DNA of 47,628 bases. It comes from Candidatus Tenebribacter davisii (lineage in GTDB: Bacteria > Cloacimonadota > Cloacimonadia > Cloacimonadales > TCS61). Made by a program: the position numbers and the translations under genes. Each line of letters begins with the position of its first letter. Within the stretch, counting starts at the first letter, position 1. The stretch covers positions 1-47,628 of the forward strand of contig JAVCCH010000066.1 in the NCBI GenBank assembly GCA_030765535.1, written 5' to 3'. Under the pieces are notes generated by a model. That model saw nothing but the letters and a program-made list of their open reading frames with translations, was not told the DNA's origin and did not search any database. Shown here piece after piece: positions 35,271-45,105 of this stretch.

Positions 35271-35759
35271 ATGAAAATTAAAATAATAATACTCATACTA
35301 TCACTGATTTCTGGGTGTAGTTATTCAGTCTATACTACTGGTTATCCGCATCTTAAAACAATCAGTATTCTGCCGATAGGGAACAAAACGGAAAAATACG
35401 AACTTCGTGATCTTGTATTTGATGAGCTGGTTACTGATTTCGATTCGGATGGACGTTTGAAATTAGTCAGTTTATCACCAGATTGTCAATTGGAATGCAG
35501 TATTAAGGATTATTCAGATAAAATCTATTCATATTCCGGATCTTCTGTTAATGAATATAAGGTACGTATATTATTTTCTGTAACATTTACAGATCTAATA
35601 AATAACCTGATCCTATGGCAAGATGAATCTCTTATGTTATCAGAGATATATTCACTTTCCAACGAAAATAGTCAATTTAAGAGTGAAGATGAGGTTCAGG
35701 AAGAAATTATTGAAAAACTATTTGAAACAATAATGAAAAATACGTTGGAAGGATGGTAA
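35271..35759 (+). CDS. lptE: LptE-like LPS-assembly lipoprotein
   Basis: A 162-residue lipoprotein. The start at 35271 gives MKIKIIILILSLISGC with lipobox Cys16; ATG 35247 would add eight residues before the signal. After the Cys, SYSVYTTGYPHLKTISILPIGNKTEKYELRDLV is the typical LptE opening, where the lipoprotein plugs the LptD barrel. LKLVSLSPDCQLECSIKDY and a KVRILFSVTFTDL strand follow. The C-terminal helix ends in the next gene (7-base overlap). lptD is not in the window. Confidence 0.8.
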   Translation: MKIKIIILILSLISGCSYSVYTTGYPHLKTISILPIGNKTEKYELRDLVFDELVTDFDSDGRLKLVSLSPDCQLECSIKDYSDKIYSYSGSSVNEYKVRILFSVTFTDLINNLILWQDESLMLSEIYSLSNENSQFKSEDEVQEEIIEKLFETIMKNTLEGW

Positions 35760-36487
35760 GAATAAATAAATATTTAGCACAATGCAATTTAGGGTCAAGA
35801 AGGTCTGTGGAAAAATTGATCCTGGATAGCAAAATAATGGTTAATGGAAATATTGAAAATAATCTTTCTTTGCAAATAGATCCTGCGGTTGATATAATAG
35901 AATTTGAAGGAAAAAAGATCACGCCCAAAATAGAAAAAATTTATTTAATGCTGAATAAACCTAAGAAATATTTAGTTTCTAAAAAAGATGACTTTGATAG
36001 AAGACTTGTTTATGATTTGTTGCCTGATTTTGGTGTAAATCTATTCTATATTGGCAGACTGGATTATATGTCGGAAGGTTTACTGCTATTGACTAATGAT
36101 GGAGATTTTGCGGAGAAGGTAATACATCCTCGCTATAAATTGCAGAAATTATATAAAGTTAAAATTAAAGGTAGTATTACAGATGAAAATATAGGAAAAC
36201 TAAGAAGTGGGATCATTTTAAATGGGAAAATAACAAAACCTGCAATTGTATTTGTTAATAGTGCTAAAAATAATACAACTACACTCAAGATCACAATATT
36301 TGAAGGGAGAAAGAGGCAAATTCGTTATATGCTAAAAAGTGTTGGTTCAGAGGTTTTGGACCTTAAAAGATTACAGATTGGTAATATAAAATTAGACAAA
36401 TTACCAATTGGAATGTGGAGAATGCTTAAACCTTCCGAAGTTACATCTTTAATGACATCAAGTAAATCAAATACAAAAAGGAAATAG
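35753..36487 (+). CDS. rRNA pseudouridine synthase, RsuA/RluB/E/F family
   Basis: A 244-residue enzyme. The N-terminal S4 RNA-binding domain is INKYLAQCNLGSRRSVEKLI...VNG. The catalytic motif GRLDYMSEGLLLLTNDG carries nucleophile Asp104, and EGRKRQIRYML and WRMLKPSEV complete the family pattern. It modifies uridines in rRNA; overall it is closest to RluB, but the subfamily is not certain. TTGGAAGG precedes the ATG, which overlaps the lptE-like gene by seven bases. Confidence 0.9.
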   Translation: MVRINKYLAQCNLGSRRSVEKLILDSKIMVNGNIENNLSLQIDPAVDIIEFEGKKITPKIEKIYLMLNKPKKYLVSKKDDFDRRLVYDLLPDFGVNLFYIGRLDYMSEGLLLLTNDGDFAEKVIHPRYKLQKLYKVKIKGSITDENIGKLRSGIILNGKITKPAIVFVNSAKNNTTTLKITIFEGRKRQIRYMLKSVGSEVLDLKRLQIGNIKLDKLPIGMWRMLKPSEVTSLMTSSKSNTKRK

Positions 36488-36488
36488 T

Positions 36489-37559
36489 ATGAAAATTGGA
36501 TTGATCGGATTACAAAATTCTGGGAAAACGACTATTTTTAATGCTCTCACCGGGATGGATGTAGAAATAACTTCTTACTCATCACAAAAAATTGAGCCTA
36601 ATCATGGAATTGTACAGGTAGAAGATAAAAGAGTTGAAAAGTTATCTAATATGTATAATCCTAAAAAAACTATTTATGCCACAATTGAATATATTGATTT
36701 TGTTGGTCTCACAGGTAATAAAGAAAATAATGATGCCTTTGGTGGAACCGGGATGGGATTAGTAAAAACAGCTGATGCCCTGGCCCTGGTTGTTCGTAAT
36801 TTTGCTGATTCAACATCAGGAGATTCACCTGATACACTAGTAGATGTAGATTCTATCGAATCAGATATGATAATCTCTGATCTGATCATTGCAGAAAAAA
36901 GATTAGAAAAAGTAGAATTGAGTAAAAAGAGGGGAATTAAAGAGACCTCTTTACTATTAGAAGAAAAAGCATTGCAGAAAGTAATAGCTCATTTAGAAAA
37001 TTCTAAACCTATTCGCACATTAGATCTTGCTAGTGATGAAGAAAAATCAATACGCGGTTTTCAATTCATAACCCAAAAGCCTTTAATGGTAATATTGAAT
37101 TCTGATGAGGATAATTTTGGGAATAATGATTCATTAATACATGAACTGGAAAAAACATACAAAGTAATAGAATTTGCCGGATCGTTCGAAATGGAATTGA
37201 ATAAATTAGATGAAGAAGAAGCTGCAGAATTTATGTTAGATATGAATATTAAAGCATCTGCTAGAGATCGACTTACAGAATTCTCATATGATTTACTTGG
37301 TTATTGCAGTTTCTTTACTGTTGGTGAGGATGAAGTCAGGGCATGGACAATTACACAAGGATCAGATGCAGTGGAAGCTGCTGGAAAGATCCATACAGAT
37401 CTGGCACGAGGTTTTATTCGTGCCGAATGCTTTTCTTACAATGATCTAATCCAGTGTGGTAGTGAAAAAGTTGTAAGAGAACAAGGTCTATTCAGGCTGG
37501 AAGGAAAGAAATACATTGTTCAAGATGGAGATATCTTAAATATTCGTTTCAGTGTGTAG
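36489..37559 (+). CDS. ychF: Obg-like ATPase/GTPase YchF
   Basis: A 356-residue P-loop protein. G1 is GLQNSGKTT (residues 7-15), with the FVGLTG region as G3. Residues about 130-200 form the coiled-coil insert (IAEKRLEKVELSKK...). The C-terminal TGS domain is FFTVGEDEVRAWTITQG...IHTDLARGFIRAE. G1 reads LQNSGKTT where most YchF have PNVGKST, a departure worth noting. It begins two bases after the pseudouridine synthase stop. Confidence 0.9.
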   Translation: MKIGLIGLQNSGKTTIFNALTGMDVEITSYSSQKIEPNHGIVQVEDKRVEKLSNMYNPKKTIYATIEYIDFVGLTGNKENNDAFGGTGMGLVKTADALALVVRNFADSTSGDSPDTLVDVDSIESDMIISDLIIAEKRLEKVELSKKRGIKETSLLLEEKALQKVIAHLENSKPIRTLDLASDEEKSIRGFQFITQKPLMVILNSDEDNFGNNDSLIHELEKTYKVIEFAGSFEMELNKLDEEEAAEFMLDMNIKASARDRLTEFSYDLLGYCSFFTVGEDEVRAWTITQGSDAVEAAGKIHTDLARGFIRAECFSYNDLIQCGSEKVVREQGLFRLEGKKYIVQDGDILNIRFSV

Positions 37560-37618
37560 TCTCAGTATCATAAAATATCTTTCATCATTTTTTGCGATGA
37601 TTTAATAATGAGGTAAGA

Positions 37619-39862
37619 ATGGAAAAAGAAAATAAAAAGAAAAATCTTAAAATATTCTTCGGTTTACTAATAATTCTTCTTTCAGTATTATTTTTAGTTG
37701 CTCTTTCAGTTTCATTACTGAAAATAGTGCTTGACTATCAAATATTACAAAAAGCTGATTTAAATATATTTAAATTTATCAAATTGGACTTTCCACCTGT
37801 GTCCAATCCGATTGGCCCATTTGGTGCATTTTTCGGATTCTGGTTTGCTACTATCTTTGGCAAGTTCTTCAGCATTTCTTTGCTTATTGGAAGTCTTTTC
37901 CTGGGCTTATTTATGATCTTTCTTAATAAGGAAAATCACCCTTATAAAAGAGTTGTCAGCTTTATTGTTTTTGCCTTTTTTGCTAATATATTATCATTTG
38001 TAATAAGTCCGCAAAACCTTAGTTCTTCAGGTATTATCCCCTGGAAAGTGTACAGTTTTCTAGAACATATTTTTGATCGGGCCGGAACGGGTATTATCTC
38101 AGCTGCAATTGTTCTTACCTCATTAATTTTTATATTTGATATGGAAAATATACAGAAATTTTTTGTATTCTTTACTGTAAAAATATGTAAAGGCATTAAA
38201 GCAATGTTCACAAAGAAACCTAAGAAAAAGAAGGTTGTAAAACTAAAGAAACCAAAAAGATCGGATAAGAAAAAAACTCCAAAGATCACCGATCATGCTT
38301 CGAAAATTGGAAAACAGGAAGAATTTAAAAAACCAATAATTCCACCTCAAAATCTTACTCAAAATAAAGAAGAGGTCAGTGATACTCCAAAACAATATAA
38401 AATCCCTGAATCAATAAGATTTCTCTCAAGTAAGCAGACTTCAAAAGAAGATAGAGAAGAGATTCAAAAAAATATTAATCTAACCAGTGAAATGTTAATA
38501 GATAAGCTTGCGGAGTTTGGAGTTAATGCAGAAGTTAAAAATGTAAATATCGGACCTATTATTACTCAATATGAGATTGAACCTGCTGCCGGTGTTAAAG
38601 TAAATAAATTCCATGCTCTTTCTGATGATCTGGCTCTTGCAATAAAGGCTAAAAGTATTCGTATTCAAGCACCAATCCCGGGTCGTGGACTGGTTGGAAT
38701 TGAAATACCAAATGTTAACAGAGATATCATTTATTTAAAAGATATCCTGGAATCTGATGAAATGAGAAACTTTAAAGGTCATATTGCAATAGGACTTGGT
38801 AAAGACATCGCCGGGAATCCGGTTGTAGCAGATCTTGCTGCTATGCCGCATTTACTTATTGCCGGCGCAACTGGAACTGGTAAGAGCGTGTGCATAAATA
38901 CAATAATTAACAGTATTATTTTCCTGATGAAACCAGAAGATATTCGGTTCATTATGATAGACCCCAAGAGAATCGAACTTTCAATATATAAAGGGATTCC
39001 GCACTTAATTCAGGATGTGGTTACCGACAACGAAGATGCCTTAAAGGTCTTGCAGTGGTGTGTTTCTGAAATGGAAAAACGTTATGAGCTCCTTCAAAAA
39101 CACAAGGTAAAAAATATAGTTGCTTATAATAAACAGATAAAAGAATTACAGAAAGCTCATAAAAAAACTGATGAATCAGAAATAGTAGATAAACCAATTC
39201 CGTATATAGTGATTATTGTTGATGAACTTGCAGACCTTATCATGACAATAGGTAAGGATATAGAGAGATTAATAACAAGACTGGCACAAATGGCAAGGGC
39301 AATTGGAATTCATCTGATCCTTGCTACACAGCGTCCTTCAACTCAGGTTCTTACAGGAATCATTAAAGCGAATATTCCTTCTCGCATTGCCTTTAAGGTC
39401 CCTACAAAAATAGACTCCAGAGTTATTCTGGATGCTAATGGTGCAGATAAACTTCTGGGAAATGGAGATAGCTTGTTTAGTTCTACAGGAATTGGTGGAC
39501 TTCAAAGGATTCACGGGGCATATATTGAACCTTCTGAAATTCTTACTATCACTAAATATCTTCTCACTCAGCCTAAGCCTGAACAACAAATAAATATCAT
39601 TAATGCTGATGATGAAATATTCAAGGGAGGTTTCGAATATGATGATGAACTCTTCCCGGAAGCATCTGCCGCAATAGTTTCAGCCGGCTCCGCCTCAGTC
39701 TCTATGCTGCAAAGACATTTTAAAATTGGTTATGCTCGTGCCGGCCGGCTCATTGATATGATGGAGCAAGCTGGTATTGTTGGTCCGCATGTAGGAAGTA
39801 AATCCAGAGAAGTACTGGCAAGTGAAGAGGATCTCAAAATCTATGGCTACTTACCTGAATAA
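37619..39862 (+). CDS. ftsK: DNA translocase FtsK/SpoIIIE
   Basis: A 747-residue protein. The N-terminus has about four membrane segments (about 12-37, 66-102, 113-130, 156-175). A Lys-rich linker (200-260) leads to the alpha/beta motor with Walker A GATGTGKSV (416-424) and Walker B IIVDELADL. The C-terminal gamma winged helix (SVSMLQRHFKIGYARAGRLIDMMEQAGIV) reads orientation motifs on DNA. It moves chromosome termini through the division septum. AATGAGGTAAG precedes the ATG. Its end overlaps lolA. Confidence 0.95.
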   Translation: MEKENKKKNLKIFFGLLIILLSVLFLVALSVSLLKIVLDYQILQKADLNIFKFIKLDFPPVSNPIGPFGAFFGFWFATIFGKFFSISLLIGSLFLGLFMIFLNKENHPYKRVVSFIVFAFFANILSFVISPQNLSSSGIIPWKVYSFLEHIFDRAGTGIISAAIVLTSLIFIFDMENIQKFFVFFTVKICKGIKAMFTKKPKKKKVVKLKKPKRSDKKKTPKITDHASKIGKQEEFKKPIIPPQNLTQNKEEVSDTPKQYKIPESIRFLSSKQTSKEDREEIQKNINLTSEMLIDKLAEFGVNAEVKNVNIGPIITQYEIEPAAGVKVNKFHALSDDLALAIKAKSIRIQAPIPGRGLVGIEIPNVNRDIIYLKDILESDEMRNFKGHIAIGLGKDIAGNPVVADLAAMPHLLIAGATGTGKSVCINTIINSIIFLMKPEDIRFIMIDPKRIELSIYKGIPHLIQDVVTDNEDALKVLQWCVSEMEKRYELLQKHKVKNIVAYNKQIKELQKAHKKTDESEIVDKPIPYIVIIVDELADLIMTIGKDIERLITRLAQMARAIGIHLILATQRPSTQVLTGIIKANIPSRIAFKVPTKIDSRVILDANGADKLLGNGDSLFSSTGIGGLQRIHGAYIEPSEILTITKYLLTQPKPEQQINIINADDEIFKGGFEYDDELFPEASAAIVSAGSASVSMLQRHFKIGYARAGRLIDMMEQAGIVGPHVGSKSREVLASEEDLKIYGYLPE

Positions 39863-40469
39863 AATAATACTCATTGTTTTCCTTCCGGTTTTGCTGCTGG
39901 CAAAAGATCCCGGATTAGAACAAATTTATAATGACATATTGCTAACTTATTCTGCCGTATATAGTTACGAGTCATCTTTCGAACAGGAAAACTATTGGAA
40001 AGAGATAGATATTAATAAATTTTCGAAAGGAATGATGTATTATAATAGAGAAAATCTTTTAATGAAATATTCTCAACCTGAAGGTCAAATACTTCTTATT
40101 GATGTGAATTCTATGACAATGTATGATCCAGTTTCAAAACAAGCTATATTATCCGGTGATATTACAGTAGCGATAAGACCGGATGAATTAATTATTCAGT
40201 ATTGGGATAAATCTCAGAAAAAAGTGATCGACCAATTTGATAATACAGTGAAGATCGAATTGATAACACCAGATGATGAAATAATAACTATTACGATCTC
40301 AAACAAAATTGTAACAGAATTCAGTATTGTAGACATAAATGAAAATTATGTAATTTATAAATTCTATGATATACTGATCAATAAAACATTACCCGAAAAT
40401 ATCTTTAAGCTAGTCTTACCTGAAGATATAAATATTCTCGATACGCGAAATAATAAACAACCTGAATAG
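39843..40469 (+). CDS. lolA: LolA-like periplasmic lipoprotein carrier
   Basis: A 208-residue protein with signal peptide MATYLNKIILIVFLPVLLLAKD. The start at 39843 is preferred over GTG 39822 because it gives a cleaner signal; AGAGG lies 12 bases upstream, inside ftsK. The body follows LolA: IYNDILLTYSAVYSYESSFEQENYW, FSKGMMYYNRENLLMKYSQPEGQILLID and LVLPEDINIL. It would carry lipoproteins from the inner to the outer membrane. The ftsK-lolA pairing is common in Gram-negatives. Confidence 0.87.
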   Translation: MATYLNKIILIVFLPVLLLAKDPGLEQIYNDILLTYSAVYSYESSFEQENYWKEIDINKFSKGMMYYNRENLLMKYSQPEGQILLIDVNSMTMYDPVSKQAILSGDITVAIRPDELIIQYWDKSQKKVIDQFDNTVKIELITPDDEIITITISNKIVTEFSIVDINENYVIYKFYDILINKTLPENIFKLVLPEDINILDTRNNKQPE

Positions 40470-40505
40470 AAAATAAAGATTATATTATTTGTTGCGGAGG
40501 AATTA

Positions 40506-41561
40506 ATGATCGCATTAATTATGGCTGGTGGTATAGGAACTCGTTTCTGGCCTTTAAGTAGAAAATCAAATCCCAAACAATTTCTCAAGATTATCTCGGA
40601 AGATTCCATGATTCAAATGACTGTAAAACGTCTCACTCCGTCAATTAAAATGGAAGATATATACATTGTTACGGCAAGTTCCCAGGTGGAACTCACCAAA
40701 AAAAATCTTCCCGATCTTCCGGAAGAAAATATTATCATCGAACCTTTTGGTATGAATACAGCGCCATGCCTTGCTCTCAGTGCGTCATATCTGGCTCGTA
40801 AATACGATAAATCTGAAAAAATGATAATTCTGCCAGCTGACCATTTGATCGCTTCAAAAGATGAATTCCTGGCTTCACTGGAAATTGGGGAAAGATCTGC
40901 TGAATTGGATAACCTGGTTACTTTCGGGATTAAACCGAATTATCCTGCTACCGGTTACGGCTATATTGAAGCTGGTCCAAAGATTGATGATTTACGATTT
41001 AATGTTAAACAATTTAAAGAAAAACCTGACCTTGAAACAGCTGAACAATTCTTAAATTCCGGAAATTTCTTTTGGAATAGCGGTATGTTCATGTGGAAAA
41101 TTGAAACAATTCTCAATGCGTATAGATCATATCTTCCTAAAGTTGCAGAGATCTTGGAAAATATAAATATTAGATGGAATGAAGATGGACTAACAGCAAA
41201 CATCTCCTCGGAATACGCATTAATGCCAAAAATTCCGGTGGATATTGGTATTATGGAACAAGCTGAAAAAAGAGTTGTAATTCCTGTAGATTATGGCTGG
41301 AGTGATGTCGGCAGCTGGAAAGCACTATATGATATATCCGAAAAAGATGAAAATGGTAACGTATTGAATTGTGACTTTGAGATTATTAACAGCCAAAATA
41401 ATTATGTGAATTCCAAAAAATTTGTTTCTCTGATCGGAGTGAAAAACCTGGTCGTAGTTGAGAGTGAGAATGCACTTTTAATAACTGATAAAGACCATAG
41501 CGAAGATGTTAAGAAGATAGTTGAAAAACTTGGACATGAGAATAAAATAGATTTACTATGA
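40506..41561 (+). CDS. manC: Mannose-1-phosphate guanylyltransferase (GDP-mannose pyrophosphorylase)
   Basis: A 351-residue nucleotidyltransferase making GDP-mannose. The N-terminal GGIGTRFWPLSRKSNPKQF (residues about 9-27) is the signature, followed by IEPFGMNTAPCLALSA, ILPADHLI and FKEKPDLETAEQFLNSGNFFWNSGMFMWK. The phosphomannose isomerase domain of long ManC is missing, so this is the monofunctional form. TTGCGGAGGAATTA precedes the ATG. The last 20 bases of the gene recur at 43333-43352. Confidence 0.92.
   Translation: MIALIMAGGIGTRFWPLSRKSNPKQFLKIISEDSMIQMTVKRLTPSIKMEDIYIVTASSQVELTKKNLPDLPEENIIIEPFGMNTAPCLALSASYLARKYDKSEKMIILPADHLIASKDEFLASLEIGERSAELDNLVTFGIKPNYPATGYGYIEAGPKIDDLRFNVKQFKEKPDLETAEQFLNSGNFFWNSGMFMWKIETILNAYRSYLPKVAEILENINIRWNEDGLTANISSEYALMPKIPVDIGIMEQAEKRVVIPVDYGWSDVGSWKALYDISEKDENGNVLNCDFEIINSQNNYVNSKKFVSLIGVKNLVVVESENALLITDKDHSEDVKKIVEKLGHENKIDLL
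41542..41561 (+). repeat. 20-bp direct repeat, copy 1 (3' end of manC)
   Basis: ATAAAATAGATTTACTATGA, identical to 43333-43352. It encodes the last codons of manC here. The two copies bracket the sorting-domain protein gene. Confidence 0.85.
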
Positions 41562-41753
41562 CCACTCTTAAGTGGTATACAGCATTAATCACATTAAGTA
41601 TTCCAATTTAGAAATCTTCTCAAATTCTATTAATATCAAAGAAATGAAACGGTAAATTCTTGACTTTGATTATTGGATTTGGGTTAATTGAAATCAGATG
41701 AGTTGAAGATGACAAACTAACGACATCCTGACTTGGAAATGAAGGAGTTGACT

Positions 41754-43340
41754 ATGAAATGGATTGTATTTTTTATTATTTTAGTTTCTGTTACTTTTCT
41801 TTTTTCGCAAGTTAATTTCGAGCTTGATTTCAGCTTTGAAAAAATGGATTCTGATGATTCATTAACGAATCTTCAACTATTTGATTATAATGATGATGGA
41901 ATTGAAGAAATTGTAGCATTTTATAGAAGTTCAAGTTATAACAATTGTTGGAGAATGCTTTGCTACACTCAAAATGGATCCCTGTTGGAAGAATTTGTGC
42001 AGGAAAATATAGATAATGAACAATTTCAAAAGGGATATATGTATAAGAAAAATGATATTAAATATATCCTTTCAACTTTCAGATACAAAAAAGGAGAGTT
42101 TGAGGAAGAAGTGTATCTGCGTTTGAAATTATTTGATTGTGCTTCTGGATCAATGGTTTGTGAGTTGAACTATTTAATAGGAATTGGTAACTCTGATGAC
42201 ACATATACTAGTTATACATTTAATACAACTGATATGTTTCATCAATTATACAGTTCCAACGATATTATTTTTTATGTAGGAGTTAGTCGTAATATTTCAA
42301 CATATACAACAATGATGAGCTATAGTACAAGTTCTTCAAAGTCTATGTTGTATAAATTTCTTTTTTCAAATAATTCTATAAGTTTCGTTGAAGAAATTGA
42401 AAATGCTGGAGAGAAAATCTATATATATGATCTAGATTATTGGTTAATAAGTACAGGTGCATATTTCTACCATTCGTGGGAAGAAATGGAGCCAGCAGAA
42501 GATAAATACAGAAGCTACAGAATTAATTTGATTTCAACAGAGATTATAAGTGATGTAGAAGAAGTTTATTATATTACTGGTGAGTACAGTAATTATTATG
42601 GAGAAGAGATATTTGAGCACTATCCATTATGGTTTAAGGTGCTAACTAATAATGATTTATTTTATAATGATTATGGTTTATCAGCTTACTATAAAGAGGA
42701 AGATACAATATCTGGTACAAGCACACATTTCAATAACTTTTCTTTAGATTTTAATAACTTTATTTGGCAAGAAGAAGATAGTTATATAGTAGGTAACCAA
42801 ATAACAACTTCAACGTGTATATCAGTAAATAATGAAGATCATTACGTAATATATTTTAGCGGTGGCAACTTAGAGATACGTAATAGAAATGATGGGAACA
42901 TTATTCATTATCAAAATTCTTCCATTTTACCTTTCACTATCAAACGCAAATCTGATGAAGAACTACTTTTCTTTGTAGGTATGGAAGATGAAACTGGTTA
43001 TGAGGCTTATATCCTGGAAGATGAAATTCAAGTTTCATCAAATGAAAGCGAATTATCAATAATTAAATACAATTTACAAAATCATCCAAATCCTTTTAAT
43101 CCATCAACAACTATCCAGTTTTCTATCCCACAAGAAAGTAAAGTTGAACTTACTGTATATAATATCAAAGGGCAAAAGGTAAAAACAATTGTAGATGCAA
43201 CTTGTGAAATGGGTATAAACACTTATATTTGGAATGGAACAAATAATTTTGGAAATAAGGTAGGAACCGGAATCTATTTCTATCAAATAAAAGTAGATGG
43301 TAAAGCAATAAAAACCAAGAAAATGATGTTGATAAAATAG
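41754..43340 (+). CDS. Secreted protein with C-terminal sorting domain, unknown function
   Basis: A 528-residue protein. The ATG at 41754 is chosen because AAGGAG lies 7 bases upstream and because it gives signal peptide MKWIVFFIILVSVTFLFSQV. The central part (25-440) is beta-rich and aromatic with an FDYNDDGIEEIVAFYR element like an FG-GAP repeat, but no enzyme motif is seen. The C-terminus from HPNPFNP to GTGIYFYQI...MMLIK is the same sorting domain as in the two other large secreted proteins. It lacks close neighbours and is bracketed by a 20-bp direct repeat, so it may be a recent insertion. Confidence 0.8.
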   Translation: MKWIVFFIILVSVTFLFSQVNFELDFSFEKMDSDDSLTNLQLFDYNDDGIEEIVAFYRSSSYNNCWRMLCYTQNGSLLEEFVQENIDNEQFQKGYMYKKNDIKYILSTFRYKKGEFEEEVYLRLKLFDCASGSMVCELNYLIGIGNSDDTYTSYTFNTTDMFHQLYSSNDIIFYVGVSRNISTYTTMMSYSTSSSKSMLYKFLFSNNSISFVEEIENAGEKIYIYDLDYWLISTGAYFYHSWEEMEPAEDKYRSYRINLISTEIISDVEEVYYITGEYSNYYGEEIFEHYPLWFKVLTNNDLFYNDYGLSAYYKEEDTISGTSTHFNNFSLDFNNFIWQEEDSYIVGNQITTSTCISVNNEDHYVIYFSGGNLEIRNRNDGNIIHYQNSSILPFTIKRKSDEELLFFVGMEDETGYEAYILEDEIQVSSNESELSIIKYNLQNHPNPFNPSTTIQFSIPQESKVELTVYNIKGQKVKTIVDATCEMGINTYIWNGTNNFGNKVGTGIYFYQIKVDGKAIKTKKMMLIK

Positions 43341-43352
43341 ATTTACTATGAT
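43333..43352 (+). repeat. 20-bp direct repeat, copy 2
   Basis: ATAAAATAGATTTACTATGA, identical to the end of manC at 41542-41561. It covers the stop codon of the sorting-domain gene. Confidence 0.85.
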
Positions 43353-43440
43353 ATATAATAAATAATTAAAATAAATTTCTTGAACTTCAACCACAATTTT
43401 CTTATTTTAACAGTATATGAATTTTAGGAGGAATTTTAGT

Positions 43441-45105
43441 GTGCAAAGAGTAACCAAAACAATAAATTTGCAATCGGGTGATCCTGAAGAAAAACGAAAA
43501 GAGATCTTAATGTATTTCCATAATTCATTCGATTTGGAAGAAAAGTTATTTGAAACTTTAAGGGGAGATGATAGCTATTTTCTGCGAGCAGATCCTCTCC
43601 GTCACCCTCTCATCTTTTACTTCGGCCACACAGCGGTATTTTATATCAACAAGTTAGTTTTAGCCAGGATCTTGGATAAAAGGATTGATCCAAAATTCGA
43701 GTCTATGTTTGCTGTTGGAGTAGATGAAATGAGCTGGGACGATTTAAATAAAGCCCATTACGACTGGCCAATTGTAGAAGCTGTAAGATCATACCGGAAT
43801 AAAGTTAGAAATACAATAGATCGTCTGATAAAACAACTTCCGCTCACAATGCCTATCGGTTGGGGAAACCCTTTCTGGATTATTATGATGGGAATTGAAC
43901 ACTCTAGAATTCATGTTGAAACATCATCTGTTCTTATTCGCCAACTCCCCAGAGATGAAGTTGTACAAACAGATTTTTGGGACTACTGTCATGAACAGGG
44001 AATTTCACCAGAAAATGAACTCTTACCTGTTCCGAGCGGACAAGTAAAATTGGGGAAAGTAAAAGATCATTCTATTTATGGCTGGGATTGTGAGTATGGA
44101 TCAAGAAAGGTTAATATTAAAGGATTTAATGCTTCAAAATTTCTTGTCTCAAATCATGAATTTCTAAAATTCATTGAAGCAAATGGATATCACAAAAAAG
44201 AATTTTGGACTGAAGAAGGATGGAATTGGAAAGAATTTCAACAAGCTGAATTCCCCCGATTCTGGATAAAAGAAGAAGAATGCTGGAAGTTTAGAACTAT
44301 GGCAAGTATTGTCAATATGCCCTGGAACTGGCCGGTGGAAGTAAATTATTTGGAAGCTAAAGCTTTCTGTAATTGGCTAAGTAAGGAAACGGGGATAAAT
44401 TTACGTCTTCCAACAGAAGCTGAATGGTATAGATTGCATGATCAATCTAATATTCCGGATCAGCCGGAATGGGAGAAAGCTCCGGGGAATATTAACCTGG
44501 AATATAAAGCTTCTCCATGTCCTGTAGATAAATTTAAGTTTGACGATCTCTATGATGTGATCGGCAATGTTTGGCAATGGACTGATATGCCAATTGATGC
44601 TTTTCCCGGCTTTGATGTACATCCGCTTTATGATGATTTTTCAACACCGACTTTCGATAACCGGCATAATCTTATCAAAGGCGGCAGCTGGATCTCTACA
44701 GGGAATGAATCAACTAAACATGCTCGTTATGCTTTTCGAAGACATTTTTATCAACACGCAGGTTTCCGTTACATAGAAACTGATCAGCCGGTCATACTTC
44801 CTGAAAATCTCTACGAAGAAGAACCTGATGTAACACCATATTGTGATATGCACTGGGGAGAGGATAAATTCGGAATACCTAATTATCAAAAAACTTTAGC
44901 TGATCTAGCTCTGAATTTTACTGAAAAAAACTCCAGACAACATGCTTTGAGTATTGGATGTAAAGTGGGAAGGACAGCATTTGAGCTTGCCCGAAAATTT
45001 AATAAAGTAACAGGTCTGGATTTTACGGTACGACACTTAAAAGCAGGCGTTGCAATGCAGAATAAGGAATATTGCGATATACTCTCAAGGAAGAAGGTAA
45101 CCTGA
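43441..45105 (+). CDS. ovoA: OvoA-type 5-histidylcysteine sulfoxide synthase, main part (frameshifted before C-terminal domain)
   Basis: Ovothiol synthase homologue. GTG at 43441 is the likely start, since AGGAGG (43426-43431) lies 9 bases ahead and the earlier ATG 43417 precedes that site. The N-terminal DinB-like domain holds the iron ligands: His63 (YFGHTA) and His154-x3-His158-x-Glu160 (EHSRIHVE). The FGE/sulfatase-modifying-type domain follows (PVPSGQVKLG... LRLPTEAEWYRL... GNVWQWTDM... KGGSWISTGNES... HAGFRYI). Then a methyltransferase domain begins (SIGCKVGRTAFELARKFNKVTGLDFT). The frame ends at 45105 just past KEYCDIL; the rest follows in another frame. Together they form the three-domain OvoA, which couples histidine and cysteine using O2 and then N-methylates. 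O2 use is odd in a presumed anaerobe. Confidence 0.9.
   Translation: MQRVTKTINLQSGDPEEKRKEILMYFHNSFDLEEKLFETLRGDDSYFLRADPLRHPLIFYFGHTAVFYINKLVLARILDKRIDPKFESMFAVGVDEMSWDDLNKAHYDWPIVEAVRSYRNKVRNTIDRLIKQLPLTMPIGWGNPFWIIMMGIEHSRIHVETSSVLIRQLPRDEVVQTDFWDYCHEQGISPENELLPVPSGQVKLGKVKDHSIYGWDCEYGSRKVNIKGFNASKFLVSNHEFLKFIEANGYHKKEFWTEEGWNWKEFQQAEFPRFWIKEEECWKFRTMASIVNMPWNWPVEVNYLEAKAFCNWLSKETGINLRLPTEAEWYRLHDQSNIPDQPEWEKAPGNINLEYKASPCPVDKFKFDDLYDVIGNVWQWTDMPIDAFPGFDVHPLYDDFSTPTFDNRHNLIKGGSWISTGNESTKHARYAFRRHFYQHAGFRYIETDQPVILPENLYEEEPDVTPYCDMHWGEDKFGIPNYQKTLADLALNFTEKNSRQHALSIGCKVGRTAFELARKFNKVTGLDFTVRHLKAGVAMQNKEYCDILSRKKVT

Noticed and set aside
41561-41576. ACCACT/AGTGGT hairpin after manC as a terminator
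   Set aside because: Only 6 bp of stem and no T-run follows.
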